Source: Lichtheimia corymbifera B2541
Lineage: Eukaryota; Mucoromycota; Mucoromycetes; Mucorales; Lichtheimiaceae
NCBI GenBank assembly: GCA_000697475.1
Contig: JNEU01000826.1
Coordinates: 124,001 to 188,000 of the forward strand
Length of the DNA stretch: 64,000 bases
Direction of reading: 5' to 3'
In this document: positions 21,275 to 33,896 of the stretch, piece by piece
Numbering within the stretch: position 1 is the stretch's first letter
How the letters are laid out: each line of letters opens with the position of its first letter
Program-made: the position numbers and the translations under genes
The notes under the pieces: generated by a model
Seen by the model: only the letters and a program-made list of their open reading frames with translations
The model's database searches: none
What the model was told of the DNA's origin: nothing

Positions 21275-23398
21275 TGTAGCCTGTTGCTGATGTGTCACAC
21301 CCATAAGAAATGTACGCTGTAGGATGTTTTTGATGAAAGTAATTGGTCAATGATGAAAATCCACAGAGTATCGAGTAAATGCTGTTGACAATAAAGGTGT
21401 GGATTCTGCTGCACATTGTTGCTGCTTCTTGTGCTAGTTGCTGATATGATCCACCGATAACATGGATGCATAGCTGAATATCCATCAAAAGAATTGTCGA
21501 CGACCAGAACTACAATCGGACGAGATAAACCTTGACGACACCGAAAGATATAGAAGTTGTTGCTTGTTGTTGCAGATGCACACAAAGGAAATGTCCAAGA
21601 CTCCGGTGATATAACCAAGGAAAAGCCTTCTTGACCCTGTCGTTAAATATCTTCCATTGTAAGTGCACTTGCATGCGGCACACACCATAATGAACACTCG
21701 TACCTTGTGGAAATTCTCAAGAGCGCCCTTCCTTCAAATAAGAACCGTATCTCCATTCCATCCATTTTTGCGCTGCTGCTGTTTCGTTGTAGAGCTTGTT
21801 AATTGATGGCACTTGTATATGTATCCAAAGCTATATATACCAATCTATCTCCAAAGGAAGGGGGCGATACTTGACGACGAATGACTTGACGATCGATAAC
21901 CGTTGATAGCACCAAAAAGGCACGTAACCATCGTTGCTTGCTGCTGATGTGACACACCCGTAAGAGACGTGCGCTTCTGAATGCTCTTGAAATCAATTGG
22001 CCAATAACTAGAACCACCAGAGATCAAAAGTTTGCGACATCAAAAGACATACAAGTTCCTCCTTGTTGCTGAAGTGATCAATTGATAAGAGGCCTTCATT
22101 TCAGGATGGGCACCGAATTGCCGATAACGGGAAGCACCAGATAATTGGGATAAAGCTTGAGATGACACCAACGATATGGATGCTGTTGCTTGTTGCTGAT
22201 ACAATCCACTCACAGGAGATGCAGAGAAATCGCCGGTTGCTTGGTAACCAACCACCAGAAATGAAATGAAGATCAGTGCCACCAAAAGATATAAACGCTT
22301 TTCTTCCTTATGACTGACATGGCTCACCTACATATAAAAGATGCACGGTAAACGAAGTTTTCCAATCTCACCCAATAATACTTAACAATTGCATAGCTGT
22401 GATCGTGTAAACTTCAAGACATCAAAGACAAGTAGCTCCCTGCGGTGGTCCCTCTAAAGAATAGCAGCCGTTTCAGCAAAGGTCTCCAAAAAGCATGAGA
22501 GTCATACATACCTGAATCACGCAATCATCACCCGCAGACTTGGAACCAAAATAAGCCATCAGAATGTGAAGTAATAATAAAAGCCCACAGCCAAGGAACG
22601 TCACTGTACCGGCACTCTCCCGAATCCGGCGATGTTGTGCATCAATAGAGATACCCATCTTCTCTCTAAAGGCAAGCAGATCAATAGCCGTAAAATGATG
22701 GAGGCCGTGCGCACAGAGGATGCATTTTTAAATCCGTGAGGTCGCAACATGAGTCGCACTGTCCACGGGCACAACATGTCCGTCTCCCCTGGAAAGTGAA
22801 GTACAATGACAGCCTTGACGTGCAGTCTTGATAATAACAGTATCGCCGAAAGAGGCTCTGCCACTGTATGGCGTTTGGTAAGTTCACTTGAATACAATCA
22901 ATCCCAGAATGATGCACTGTACCTCTAGGTATTGCCAATAACATTATTGATGCAAATAGCCTGGTATTCATCCGATCCAGTATGTGCTGCTGCTGTTTTC
23001 CTGTAAGGCACATCAATTAAGTGGTCCTGCACTGTAGATCCAACACCATGCATACCATTGAGCCAACGTACAGCATTCTTGCTTTGATATCAGTGTCTTG
23101 TTGTTGCTGCCACAGATACCATCATCCAACATATTCAAAATACCATGAACGCAATGTGAGATAACAAGGAAAACCAATCTGAACGCGTCTTCATGCCAAC
23201 ATACCCAAAAGAGGCAATGTAAAGACTTCTTGGTGTGGACAGCTTAGGAATGAACACACGCGACACCCATTAGATCTTGTATAAACGAGAGAACAGTAAT
23301 CTACACGTGAACATTAGTACCACAATGTCCAACTTGAATAATAAAAGCATTGCAGCGATTGGACTTACATGTTGTGTTGGAATAGAAGCTTGAGTCAT
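20650..23398 (-). CDS. Doubtful multi-exon integral membrane protein gene
   Basis: No single long frame exists, but many short minus-strand frames encode membrane-helix-like segments bounded by reasonable splice sites. Examples in order are: ATG at 23396-23398 (MTQASIPTQH then GTAAGT); FLVISHCVHGILNML; TRLFASIMLLAIPR; EKMGISIDAQHRRIRESAGT followed by FLGCGLLLLLHILMAYFG, with a CAG/GTATGT donor; VSHVSHKEEKRLYLLVALIF; GVASSILYFHMALAK; and a last exon with KAMKVYLFSLELSVSRPIAL, EASKRSLLGQFMAVVIKDTV and ASLYWWIFWAMFLMYW. I could not join all parts in phase. It may be a real fast-evolving polytopic membrane protein with duplicated exons or a decaying gene. I recognise no family. Confidence 0.35.
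21233..22320 (-). repeat. Diverged ~65-bp module repeated five or more times
   Basis: On the minus strand a motif of the form CACATCAGCAACAAGCAAC, then CTTTTGGTGT-x-ATCAACG, recurs near 21220-21300, 21515-21580, 21885-21965, 22035-22085, 22145-22215 and, partly, 22270-22320. Some copies fall within helix-like coding segments. A (CA)n microsatellite sits inside the first (21236-21277). The copies are strongly diverged, suggesting old tandem or exon duplication. Confidence 0.5.
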
Positions 23399-24103
23399 CG
23401 TCGATCGCGAGTGTCCTTGTTGTTGAACGTCTGCAGCCGAAAAGGGTCGTCAATGACCACCTGTTGACCCAGTTGAGGTTGCACAATGAAAGGAATGGCA
23501 GCCGTTAATGCGTCGTAGTTTGTGAATGGAGACACCTCTTACCTTGCACTGTGAAGTGGGAGTGAAGAAGGGGCTCTTTGCCGTTCCTCTCAGTGTTCCC
23601 AATTTGTGCACAACACCCCACCCCGCTTGCTACAGTTACTGTTGTGAATATGCACCTCAACAATAGCCTATACACTTGAGTCAATAATATAGACTATTGA
23701 ATACATTCCTTGTAATTAAGCTATGCATACATTATTTTACTGTGGCGGGATTGGCGTCTATAAGTCCGTGCACATCAATGCAGATCGACAGCTAGCTCCT
23801 GGATTTGTGCAACCAATCCATGATTGACTCGCCTACCAAACATGCAAAATATCCCTGTATAAATTCATTGTCATTTTCTTTATTATTGCCATACTACACA
23901 TACCTTCATTATTGGAGGATTCTGTTTACTTGCGTACCTTCCTAAAGGGCAATCATCAACATTATCCATTTGTGCAGCAACGTGTCAATCACGCGTATGT
24001 GTAACCACTACGTGCCATTTCACTCAGCTCTTCATCTTTCCGTTAATGCAGTCGACACCATCTACTACGAGAAAGCAACTCCATCACGCTTATAGGCGCA
24101 TGT
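23399..24103. other. Intergenic region, no gene seen
   Basis: About 700 bp with no convincing frame on either strand. It ends where the foldback-repeat territory starts. Confidence 0.45.
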
Positions 24104-24432
24104 AAAACATAAAGATGGCTGGATCTCTAAACTTTACAATGAAACATGGGATCTTTCATAGAACGATTGCTCGGCCGGGTCGAGCGCAGCAACTTGTGTG
24201 CGAGTTTCACAATCAAGCTCGCCGATCCCAGTTTCTGCATTGTTCGTCGTCGAAAAAATTTCAGGAGGTCGACCGCTGGATCCACTTTGGCTGGTTGACC
24301 TTGCGAAATCGGGGATTGGCAACCATGATCGTGAAACTTCTACACAAGATACTTTCGGCCCCGACGAGCAACTTTGTTGTATGAAAGAGCCCACGTTTGA
24401 TTGTAAAGTTTTGAGATATGACTGTCGTTATG
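24104..24432. mobile_element. Foldback (palindromic) MITE-like element, copy 1
   Basis: Left arm AACATAAAGATGGCTGGATC, then CTAAACTTTACAATGAAACA and GTGTGCGAGTTTCACAATC, is matched in reverse complement by the right arm ending GTAAAGTTTTGAG near 24403-24416. The unpaired centre near 24240-24300 carries GAAAAAATTTCAGGAGGTCG and CCACTTTGGCTGG. No coding capacity. The same arms and centre occur, better preserved, at 26890-27262. It resembles a foldback/MITE non-autonomous element. Confidence 0.65.
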
Positions 24433-25019
24433 ATTTCTTTATGCATGCTGTATGACAAGTGGTCTTTGTTCATTGCTAAATAGCTTGAACCTGATAGTAC
24501 AAAAGATGCAGAGGGACTCGTGTAATAAAACTAATAGGGGCAGGTTTGAAGGATTCTTATTGGTGGAGAGTGCATGATAGACAATCCCTAAATAGAAAGG
24601 TCTGCTTATGATGGTGTGGTTAACAAGCATACAAGATCAGTGCATCCAAGACTATGGGCGGTAATGTTTGCCTCTATGGTTCGTTCTTACATAAGGCTAT
24701 ACATACAAGGTGGATCATGCTGATAGGGCCGTTGTCATAGATAAGCATTATGATGTATGTACTTGTGCCACAGAGCTCATCATTCTTAACCGTAATGATT
24801 TAAGCTTACAATGGATCAAGCTTCCGTAACAAGCAGGGTTGTTGGGTACCATTACTATGGGTTTACTAACATTGAAAATAGAAGCGTCTATTTATACATG
24901 TATACTACAATCAGTTATTGGCACTACTCATCGTCTAATCAGCATATGAACATTGAAGCTTTAATGAATGTAATATGACAGAAGGAACAAGGGTGTCTCG
25001 ATACAATGATATGGGTATA

Positions 25020-28000
25020 ATCCAATCTCCTCTTCCGGCCTTCAAATTTCTATCCTTCCTTTCCTTCCAGATGCCAACCAGTGGATCACAAAAAATAGCA
25101 GGTGTCGTTGTGTCATTGTATGCTTGGTTGCTGCCGTCATAGAATCTTCATCCATGATTGTAAAAGTAGCTGTTGCATGCATTGACTTGAATGTTGCAAT
25201 ATCATCCATGGTGGTAAATCCTCTCTTGTCAAAGATGTAAGCCCTCGTTTCCATGCCATCCAACTCACTCAATCCATCATCATCCCCAGCCGTATCCACG
25301 TGTTCGTTACTGCTGACGACGAGCCAAGTAGCCAAAGCAACACTCCAGGATTCCGCATTACTGTACTTGATTGTATCCATGCATCCCTCCATAACCGTTG
25401 CAAGTCCAATAAGAAAGAGCCACCGTGATCGCTGCAGATATACTTCCTTTTCCATCCGGGTGCTGGTCTCTCTTTCTTCGCCATTTTCATTGCAGCTCAA
25501 CAAGGCGACGAGTGCTTGTATTGCGGGGTACCTGATAGCTGATACGGGACCATCCTTTAGAAGTCGTATGCATCATAGCAAGTTGGCTCTCGTAAATAAA
25601 GATGTTTCTATACAATGGCTATCAGCTGCCCACGAGAAGAGACCGCAAGAAACTTGAGACAATGGAGACCTTGCTTATGGCAGATGCTGTTACGGGATGG
25701 TTGTGGCAGAAGAGCGTGTTGTAGTAGTAGAGTGACAAGATTATGAACGCTGCTTGAGACAATAAAGTCATTGCTAATAGTAACTGCTGGAATGAAGGCT
25801 GTTTCGTTTGATTGTGGCATTGGAGTGTGCAAGACAGTGTGTGCTTTCAGGAAAGGCGTGTGTTGAAGTGGGGTGCACACGCCATGAGCTTGCCATTCAA
25901 CTCAAGGCAATCGGATCAAGATATGCGTAGCATTGACATGGTGGATTAGAAGCAAGGCAATCGTTCGCAGGTTGTAGTTGTACTTGAACGGGGGCAACAG
26001 TTGAGAATGGGAGAGTGGAAGAAATGGAAACTAAATAGGTCAGGCACCATCCGACAGATGCATGCACACTATAAATTACTCCACGACCTTGATTGCCTCT
26101 GTCAAACCTGAAACTTGCACACAAGGTACTCTAGGATATGCTGATCAACTTTGTCTTAATAATCAACCCACACTTCATTTGAGTATTTCGAATGGGAGAG
26201 CATAATGGGGGATTGACTATGACTGATGGAAATTGGGACAGCGCCGGATTTATGAAAAAGTCATTTACTATGTAGTTTCTTGGGATTCCCCATTTTGAAC
26301 TTGAAACTTGGTCAGAAGGTACTCTCGCACATGCTGATCAACTTCATTCATTTAAAAACCGCACGGTTCATTATGAACATTTTGAATGCGGGCCAGCCCA
26401 AATGTAGGAGAAAAGTAGGGTAGACGCTCCTGCTCACCGAGATTGCCCACCTCGAACCTGAAACTTTCACACAACATCCTTTCGACCACGCCGAGCAATT
26501 TCGTTCCCATAAAGACCCCAGAGTTCGTTATGAAAACCTTGAATGTAGAAGAGACGACAAATGGATGGAAACATAAATAGGGTGTACGGCCGTGCACGCC
26601 GATTTTGCCCATGGCGACGTCGAAACTTGGTCAGGAGGTGCTCTCGGGCATGCTGATCAACATTGTTCTCATAAAGCCTCTACACCTCATTATGGAGATT
26701 TGGAGATATAGGCACTTTTATGTTTTTACTATGCTGTAATAAGTGTGATGCTATATGACAAGTGGTGTTTGTTCATTCTGAAGTACCTCGACTCTGATAG
26801 AGCGGAAGGTGCGCCGGGGCGTGCTTGTGTAACACGGCTCATTTGCATGATACTTCACAATGAACAAACACCACTTTCCATATAGCATCACGTTTACAGC
26901 ATATGTAAAACATAAAGGTGCCTGTATCTCTAAACTTTACAATGAAACGTGGGGTCTTTCATAGAACAAAGTTGCTCGTCTGGATGTAGCGCACCTTGGG
27001 TGCAAGTTTCACGATCGTCGTGGCCATTCTCAGATTCACCCAATGTCACCACCAGCCTCGTCGAAAAAAAAAAAATCAAGAGGTCAACCCAAGTTCCACT
27101 TTGGCTGGTGGTGACATTGCGAAATGTGGGATTGGCGAGCCTGATCGTGAAACTTGCACCCAAGGTGCGCCTGACCCCGACGAGCAACTCTGTTCTATTA
27201 AAGAGCCCACGTTTCACTGTAAAGTTTAGAGATACAGGCACCTTTATGTTTTACATATGAAATAAGCGTGATGCCATATGTAAAGTGATCTTGGTTCATT
27301 GTCAAGCAGCGGGACCCAGATAGAGCGGAAGATGCACAAGGACGTGTTTGTGTAATACAGCTCATTTGCATGATACTTCACAATGAACAAGCACCACTTG
27401 CCATATAACATCACGCTTACACCATATGTAAAAACATAAAGGTGCCTGTTTCTACAAGTTGCCATGATGAAGTGTGGCGTCTTTATGAACAAATTGATCA
27501 GCATGGCCGAGAGGACCTTCTGACCAAGTTTCATATTCGAGATCACCAATATCGGCGGGCGCGGTCAGTACATCTTATCTATGTTTCCCCCCATACATCC
27601 GGGCGCCGTCATTCAATATCTTCATAATGAAGTGTGGCATATTTATGAGAACGAAATTGCTCGCCATGATCGAAAGCACCTTGCATGAAAGTTTCAGACT
27701 CGAGATGGCCAATCTCAGGCTCAGGGAGCGTCCAACCTACTTTTGGCCTAAATTTGGGACGCCCCGCATTCAAAATATTTATAATAAAGCCTGCGATTTT
27801 TAAATGAATGGAGTTGATCAGCATGTCCCAGAGAACCTTCTGACCAAGTTTCAAGTTCAAAGTGGGCAATCCCAAGGTAATACATACTAAATGACATTTC
27901 AATGAATCCGACGCGTACCCGATTTCCGACCACCCATAGTAAACCCCACATTATGCCCTACCATTCAAAATCTTTGAATGAAGCATGGGTTCTTTATTAA

Positions 28001-28510
28001 TACAAAGTTGATCAGCATGACCAAGAGCATCTTATGTGAAAGTTTCAGGTTGGAGAGGGCCAATCAAGGTCATGGATTATTTTATAGTAGTATGCATGGA
28101 TCTGTCGGACAGTGCGTGACCTACTTAATTTCGACCTCTTCCCTCTCCCTCCTCCCATTCTCAACTGTTGCCCCATTCACGTACAACTACCACCAGCGTA
28201 CGATTGTCCTGCTTCAGCCCACCATGTCAATGCTACGAATGTCTTGATCTGATTGTGTTTGACTGAATGGGCAAGTTCATGGTGTGTGCACCCCACTACA
28301 ACAACACCCGCACTCATTGACACTGCACGTTTTCTTGTACACTCTTTTGCCAGAACCAACCGCAACAGCATTCATTCCAGCAGCTGCTATTAGCGATGTC
28401 TTTACTCCATTGTCTCAAACAGCGTTCCCTATTTGCAGCAACTTGTCTTTCAGCCTTTTCACGTGACCAGCCCATCGGCATTGTATAGAAGCAGCTTTAT
28501 TTACGTGTAG
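25020..28510. repeat. Large imperfect palindrome built from a dispersed repeat in inverted orientation
   Basis: Blocks from about 25590 to 27065 recur as reverse complements from about 27090 to 28505 with nearly constant mirror sum (about 54,150-54,162). GGCAACAGTTGAGAATGGGA (25990) pairs with CTCAACTGTTGCCCC (28160). GGTGCACACGCCATGAGCTT (25871) pairs with CATGGTGTGTGCACCCC (28277). ATTTAAAAACCGC (26345) pairs with GCGATTTTTAAAT (27786). The left arm continues alone to about 25020. The outer ~1 kb of each arm is a dispersed repeat also present at 46592-47460 and 61010-61760. Arms are diverged, so the structure is old or was made from two non-identical copies. Confidence 0.75.
26890..27262. 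mobile_element. Foldback element at the centre of the large palindrome, copy 2
   Basis: The ends are inverted repeats: CATATGTAAAACATAAAGGT at the left and its mirror ACCTTTATGTTTTACATATG at the right, extended inward through TGCCTGTATCTCTAAACTTT. The centre holds TCGAAAAAAAAAAAATCAAG. Two smaller hairpin-forming segments flank it, 26757-26884 and 27275-27405 (CACTTG..GTTCATT facing AATGAACAA..CACCACTT). No coding capacity. Same family as 24104-24432. Confidence 0.7.
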
Positions 28511-29096
28511 CAACTTATTACAATACATATTACTTTTTATGGATATGCATAGGGATGTTGGTTTGGTGTATGGGATGGAAGGGCCTGGATATATTGCAAG
28601 TTGGATTATAGATTGGGGTATGTGTGATTGATACTACACTGGTGCGATAAACTAAAGGGCTATCTCACAAGAAAGCAATCTAACCTATGAACAATGACCA
28701 AACGTGTCTGCTCTGATCCGCAGGATGGTAAGAAGGGCCATCCACCATCAACTTGGAATTCAATTCTGCTGCAAGCAATCAAAGAGTGATCCATCAACGC
28801 TACCGGTGATGACTTTCACAGGCCGCACGGACCAAGCCATTGTGCCACAACACGATCACCCTTCGCATAAACCAATATCTCCTAATAACAAGCGTCCCAA
28901 ACATGTGTGTATTATTTGTCTAAAAGACTCAAATTCTATTAATGATACATTGAAATGCGTATATGTGTGTGTGTTGTTGCTGGGAGAGTTGCGGTATATG
29001 TGTGAATGTGTAGGAGAGAACTAAATACAATAACGTACAAAAGAGGACAAGATGCAAATAGGAAGAGAAATATAAAGTATGAATGGAGGAATGCGC
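28511..29096. other. Intergenic region downstream of ABC transporter B
   Basis: No convincing gene. A plus-strand frame (28704-29024) contains one CxxC but has no homology I know, ends in a GT-rich low-complexity run, and lies at the 3' end of transporter B, so I do not call it. Confidence 0.45.
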
Positions 29097-32000
29097 TTAA
29101 CGTCTTCCCTTACGCTTCCACCAACAGAGGCCAATGAAGAGGAGGACGTTGAAAACAAAGAATGCAAAGATAATACCAAGATCACGCCACTTGTTGGCAG
29201 CATCCCATTGATAAGTAAGCGAGTAGTATTCTGGACCGCTCTTGTAATTGCAGTAGGCGCATTCGTCAGTGGCATTGTCGTCAATAATATAACCTGGACC
29301 TCCGTTGTTCAAGTAATTAGCCATGTACTGGCCACAAGTTTGACCGCTGGGGGGAGAGAACTTGATGAGATCACGGTCACTGCACTCGACAGTGATGTGC
29401 TCCATTTCGTTGGTGGCCAAACCTTCAATATAGTAATGGAAGGGATCTAGATATGAAGTAAATGTAAGTAACGATGCTTATCCATACCAAAAATGAATCA
29501 AAGAAAACTTACCAAGCCAATACATCCAAGCTGACCAAAAGCGGGGCATAGCAGAAGGAGGCTGCATCATACCAGCGAACAAGATAAGCATGGAAATGAT
29601 CAATGGGTTGATGACAGAGGCCATGACAGGAGATTCAGAGATAGCCGCGATGACGAAACCAAGAGTGACAGCCCAAAAGACGAAACCAACCAACATGATG
29701 TAGAAGAAACCACAAGCCTCGGGAGTGTTCATCAAGCCAGCTGTCCAGTAGATACCACCCATGAAGCATGCACAATAAAAGATGATGTATGGGATCTCGA
29801 CAAGGACCGAAGAAATGGCAAATGGCAACCAGCTGTAGAAACGGGATGCATATTCGCGACGGAAGTAGAGACGTTCGGTCATAAACTTGGGTTGAGCCAA
29901 AATAATAAGGGTGAAAGCCATGATGAAGGTACCGAGCAACACAAAGAGGCGGTTTTGCAAATCAGATGAAGTAGTCGACATCTTCCAGAAAGTGAAACCG
30001 TTGATAAGCGAGGTACACATAATGGTGACAAAACGGCCAATGTTGTAATCGGGAGAACGCCAGTAAGCAAGAGTCATACGCTTGAAGACAAGCTTGAATT
30101 GAGTAAGATAATTGGTGGCATAACTGAGAGACTTGCGTTGGGGGTTTTGATCAGCACTTCCGTGGATTTCTTCAAGTTCTTCCTGGAGAGCTTGGGCTTC
30201 AGGAGACTTTGCCCAAATTTCAGCCCAATCACGTGTAGCCTTGCCAGCGGTACCAGCACCAACGACTTCCAAGATGTATTCGGCAGGGTTAGCATCAGGG
30301 GAGCACTTGGGACCACCGTTGGATTCAAAGTATTCAATCATGGTAGCAGCATCCTTGCCGATCTCGCCATAGTAAGCAGTCTTACCACCACGCACAAGCA
30401 ACAACAAGTGATCAAAGTGTTCAAACAAAACGGCCGAAGGTTGATGGATAGTACACAACACGGGCCAACCAGCATCAGCAAGCTTGCGAATGAAACGGAC
30501 AATGTTGAAAGATGATTGGGAATCAAGACCAGAGGTGGGTTCATCCAAAAAGAGTAACTTGGGCTTGGCAACCAATTCCATACCGATAGTAAGACGCTTG
30601 CGTTCTTCAACAGAGATACCAATGCCATGATCGACATCACCAATTTGAGCATCAGCAATATCCTCCATTTCGAGCAATTGAATGATTTGTTCAACATATT
30701 CATCCTTTTCGGCCTTGGGAACATCGGCATCTTGGCGCAAGTAGGCAGAGAAACGCATAGCTTCACGCACCGTAACAGCAGGCTGGTGGATATCCATTTG
30801 CTCACAGTAACCAGTGATACGTTCGAAATCGCTCATCAATGCTTCATTGTTCAAGTAAATTCTTCCTTCAACCTTGCCAATGGTCTTGCGTTTGGCGAGT
30901 ACATCCAATAAGGTGGTTTTACCAGCACCAGAAGAACCCATCAATGCAGTCAAGTGACCAGGTCGGACAATACCAGAAATATCATTGAGCAAGTGAAGTG
31001 GACCACCCTTGAAAGGCACAGTATAGTTCACATGTTGCCAGGAGAATGTGGTACCAGTAGAGATAGAATCCATCTTGGAGGTGATCTCAGCTTGGCGGCG
31101 GCGACGTTCATCTTCTTCAGCATCAGTACGGGGCTTGGGAGCCTTGCCAGGAGCATAAACCTTGATCAAAGTACCGCCCTTTTCAGGGTGCAAGAATTCC
31201 ATGGCAAGAGCACAGACAGCAGTGAAGAGCAAAAAGTAGGCGACGACCACAATGAAATCAGGAGCCCACATTTGGGATGGCTCATAGCTAAGCTGTTGCT
31301 TGAGATATTCATCACCAAGGACAAAGTTTTGGCCAGGGACACCACCAGTCATAGTGCACACCTTGTGGTTCCAGTCATCATAGCCAGGACCATATGGAAC
31401 AGCATTACCAGGACCTTCGCAAGAATACACTTGACCCTTCATTTCGTTGATCAAAAGGTTCTTGTAACCGTATGCCAAGGGGTTCATCCAGTAAATCCAG
31501 AAAAGCCAAGGATGCATCGAAGGATAGGGAATAATGTAACCAGTGTATGTAACTATAAGAGAATGATGATGAGTGATGCTGCTCTGGGAGACGCTTGCAA
31601 TGAAGAGATTTATACATACCAAGGGCGATAAGAATCACACCAGAGAATTGAGTGGCAAAGAAGAAACTTGAAGTAATGGCACCGAACATACGGAAACAGC
31701 CGTTCATCATCATATTGACAAAGAACAAGGTAACAAAGAATGTAAAGAAGGCACCAGCTTCGAGCTTAAGACCCATCATGAAATATGCGCAAATCTCAAA
31801 GAGCAACACTATCAAAGAAACATATGAGCACAACGAAGACAATGACGTTCTCAATCACCATACCTTGAACAATGGCATAGGGAATATCCATAATGACTTG
31901 AGCGACGTAGAAAGCGGATGGTCTGAACATTGCCAAGTGCTTTTGCTTTTCAAGGACGGGACGACCCATCATGAAGTTGACCAATTCGGATTGAGAGATG

Positions 32001-33896
32001 AAAGCATTGAAAAGAACCGAGAAGAAAATGGCACCACCACGCTAATGAGGAAGAAGAAGAAGGTGTTAAATAAAGAGAAGAAGAATAATGCATAGACAAA
32101 TTTAACTTACCGAAAAGGCACCGGTACCAGTGAGAGGGATATTGTAGAAACAAGAAGCGGTGATAAGACCTTGAATGAGAATTGTACCATAACGAGAGAT
32201 AAGAGCGGGATAATCCTTGATCAAAAGATGATATTGACGGATAGTGAGAGCACGGACTTGTTGGTAGAAGCTGGAGGTGTAGGGAGCGCTCTTAGGAGCA
32301 CGCTTTTGATGTTCTTCACGGACAGCTTCCATGAATAATTCGGATGGCTTTTCATTGTTGACTTGAGATTCATAATCGTGAAGATCTTCCATCATACGCT
32401 TGTAGACATCGGATTGGTAGTAGACTTGCTCAAATTCGGAAGCATGCTTGGGTGCTGTGTTCTCGAAACCAGGCTTGATTTCACGTTCCAAAGGATTACA
32501 AAGACCAGTCAAGAAATCAGGAGTCGACTTGCGAGGAGGACAATAGAAACCGAGGTTCTCAAAGTAAGGCTTGGCCTCTTCAGCACGACCAAAGAAAATA
32601 AGATGGCCTTCGTCAAGCAACAAAATCTTGTCAAACAAATCATAGATGCTGTTAGATGCTTGATACAAGGTGGCAAAAGTCGTCTTTTTGAAAACGTCGG
32701 TCATAATACGAAGCGAGCGAACGTAATCGAGGGCAGAAGCTGCATCAAGACCACGGGTACTGCAATCCTAATGATAAAAAAGACCGGTTAGAACCCACAA
32801 ACGCTAAGAAAAGGTCAGTTTTCAGCTAAGTACCCAGCAATTGATAGATGAACTAGTCGTCATGACCTCCGCAATCGACAGTCTTTTGCGTTCACCACCA
32901 GAGAGACCACGGACAAATGCGTTACCGACAAGAGTGGGCATTTGTTTGGTAAGTCCAAGCATGTTGCCGAGCAAGTAAATGATCTTCTCAACAAAGTCGT
33001 TCTTGGTTTCATTAGGAAGACGTGCACCAGGAGTCTTACAACGGAGGGCAAATTGGAGAGTTTGACGAGTGGTAAGAGTGGGATAATGTTGATCTTCTTC
33101 GGCGTTATAGACAACTTGACCACGATAGTGCTTTGCAAAAGTCTTGTGATCAATGCCACCATAGCTGACTTCACCACCAATGCGAGTGTAGGATGCTCTT
33201 TGGTTGGACATCAACTTTAAAAAGGATGTACAACCAGCTCCGGGACGACCAAGAACAAGCAACATTTCACCTTCACGCACACAACCATTAAGGCCTTGCA
33301 AGATAGTCTTTGTGGTAGTCTTGACACCAATACCCAAAAACTTCCAGAATTGAAGGACACTGAGAATGCCACTGATGACAGTAGGGATGGTATGAGCATC
33401 AGCACCAAGACCCTATAAACAACACATATAGATTAGAAAACCTGCTCATATGGATGATAATAATAAAAAAGGATGCTTACCTCAATTGTCAAATCTTTCC
33501 AAATAACACCCAAGTGCTTAGGCTTTTGACCTGCATTCTGGGAGTCTTGCATCATACCGTTAAGAAATTGATCGAGGTTGAATTCTTCAACAGCACCAGC
33601 TTCAACTTGACCATCAGTGCTAGTGGCCTGTCGACTGATGCGGGATAATTCACGCTTGAGCTCTTCGTATTCGGTTTTGGCAGCTGTTGATATCCCAATG
33701 ATAAATATTATTAGTCGTCATGTCGATTTAAAAAGTGAATAAAAGCCGTACCATCGACATCGACTGCATTGCCGTCAGCTTCACCAAAGCTGCCTTTGGT
33801 GCCAATGGGCTCGAGAATCGTTTCGACCGATCCAGTGACGGATGCAGCGGACGTTTCCTTCTTTGGAACGTCCAACTGTATCTTCTCGTGATCCAT
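29097..33896 (-). CDS. Full-size PDR/ABCG-type ABC transporter (paralogue B)
   Basis: Same architecture and largely the same intron positions as paralogue A at 14.7-19.9 kb. Start at ATG 33894-33896 (MDHEKIQLDVPKKE); TAA at 29097-29099. NBD1 has GRPGAGCTSFLKLMS and LSGGERKRLSIAEV. TMD1 has SELVNFMMGRPVLEKQKHLA. A long exon carries the extracellular loop (SCEGPGNAVPYGPGYDDW), NBD2 (GSSGAGKTTLLDVLAKRKT, SVEERKRLTIG, LLFLDEPTSGLDSQSS) and TMD2. The last exon ends KRKGRR. The intron 32768-32833 has a normal GT donor where A has GC. Codon use is markedly biased to C/G-ending Lys and Ile codons (AAG, ATC), more so than in A, suggesting higher expression. Likely a plasma-membrane exporter of xenobiotics or lipids. 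Confidence 0.92.
32724..32814 (-). other. 91-bp tract near-identical to paralogue A (exon plus intron)
   Basis: Partner of 18617-18707: equal length, three mismatches counted. It includes the shared intron sequence GGTTCTAACCGGTCTTTTTT just before the acceptor. Confidence 0.6.

Noticed and set aside
25042..25503. 153-codon minus-strand frame in the left palindrome arm
   Set aside because: Lies in the dispersed repeat; the homologous stretch at 47040-47400 does not keep the same protein, and no domain is recognisable.
28704..29024. Plus-strand frame with a CIIC motif
   Set aside because: Single CxxC only, ends in GT-rich low complexity and no splice partners; no real zinc-finger pattern.
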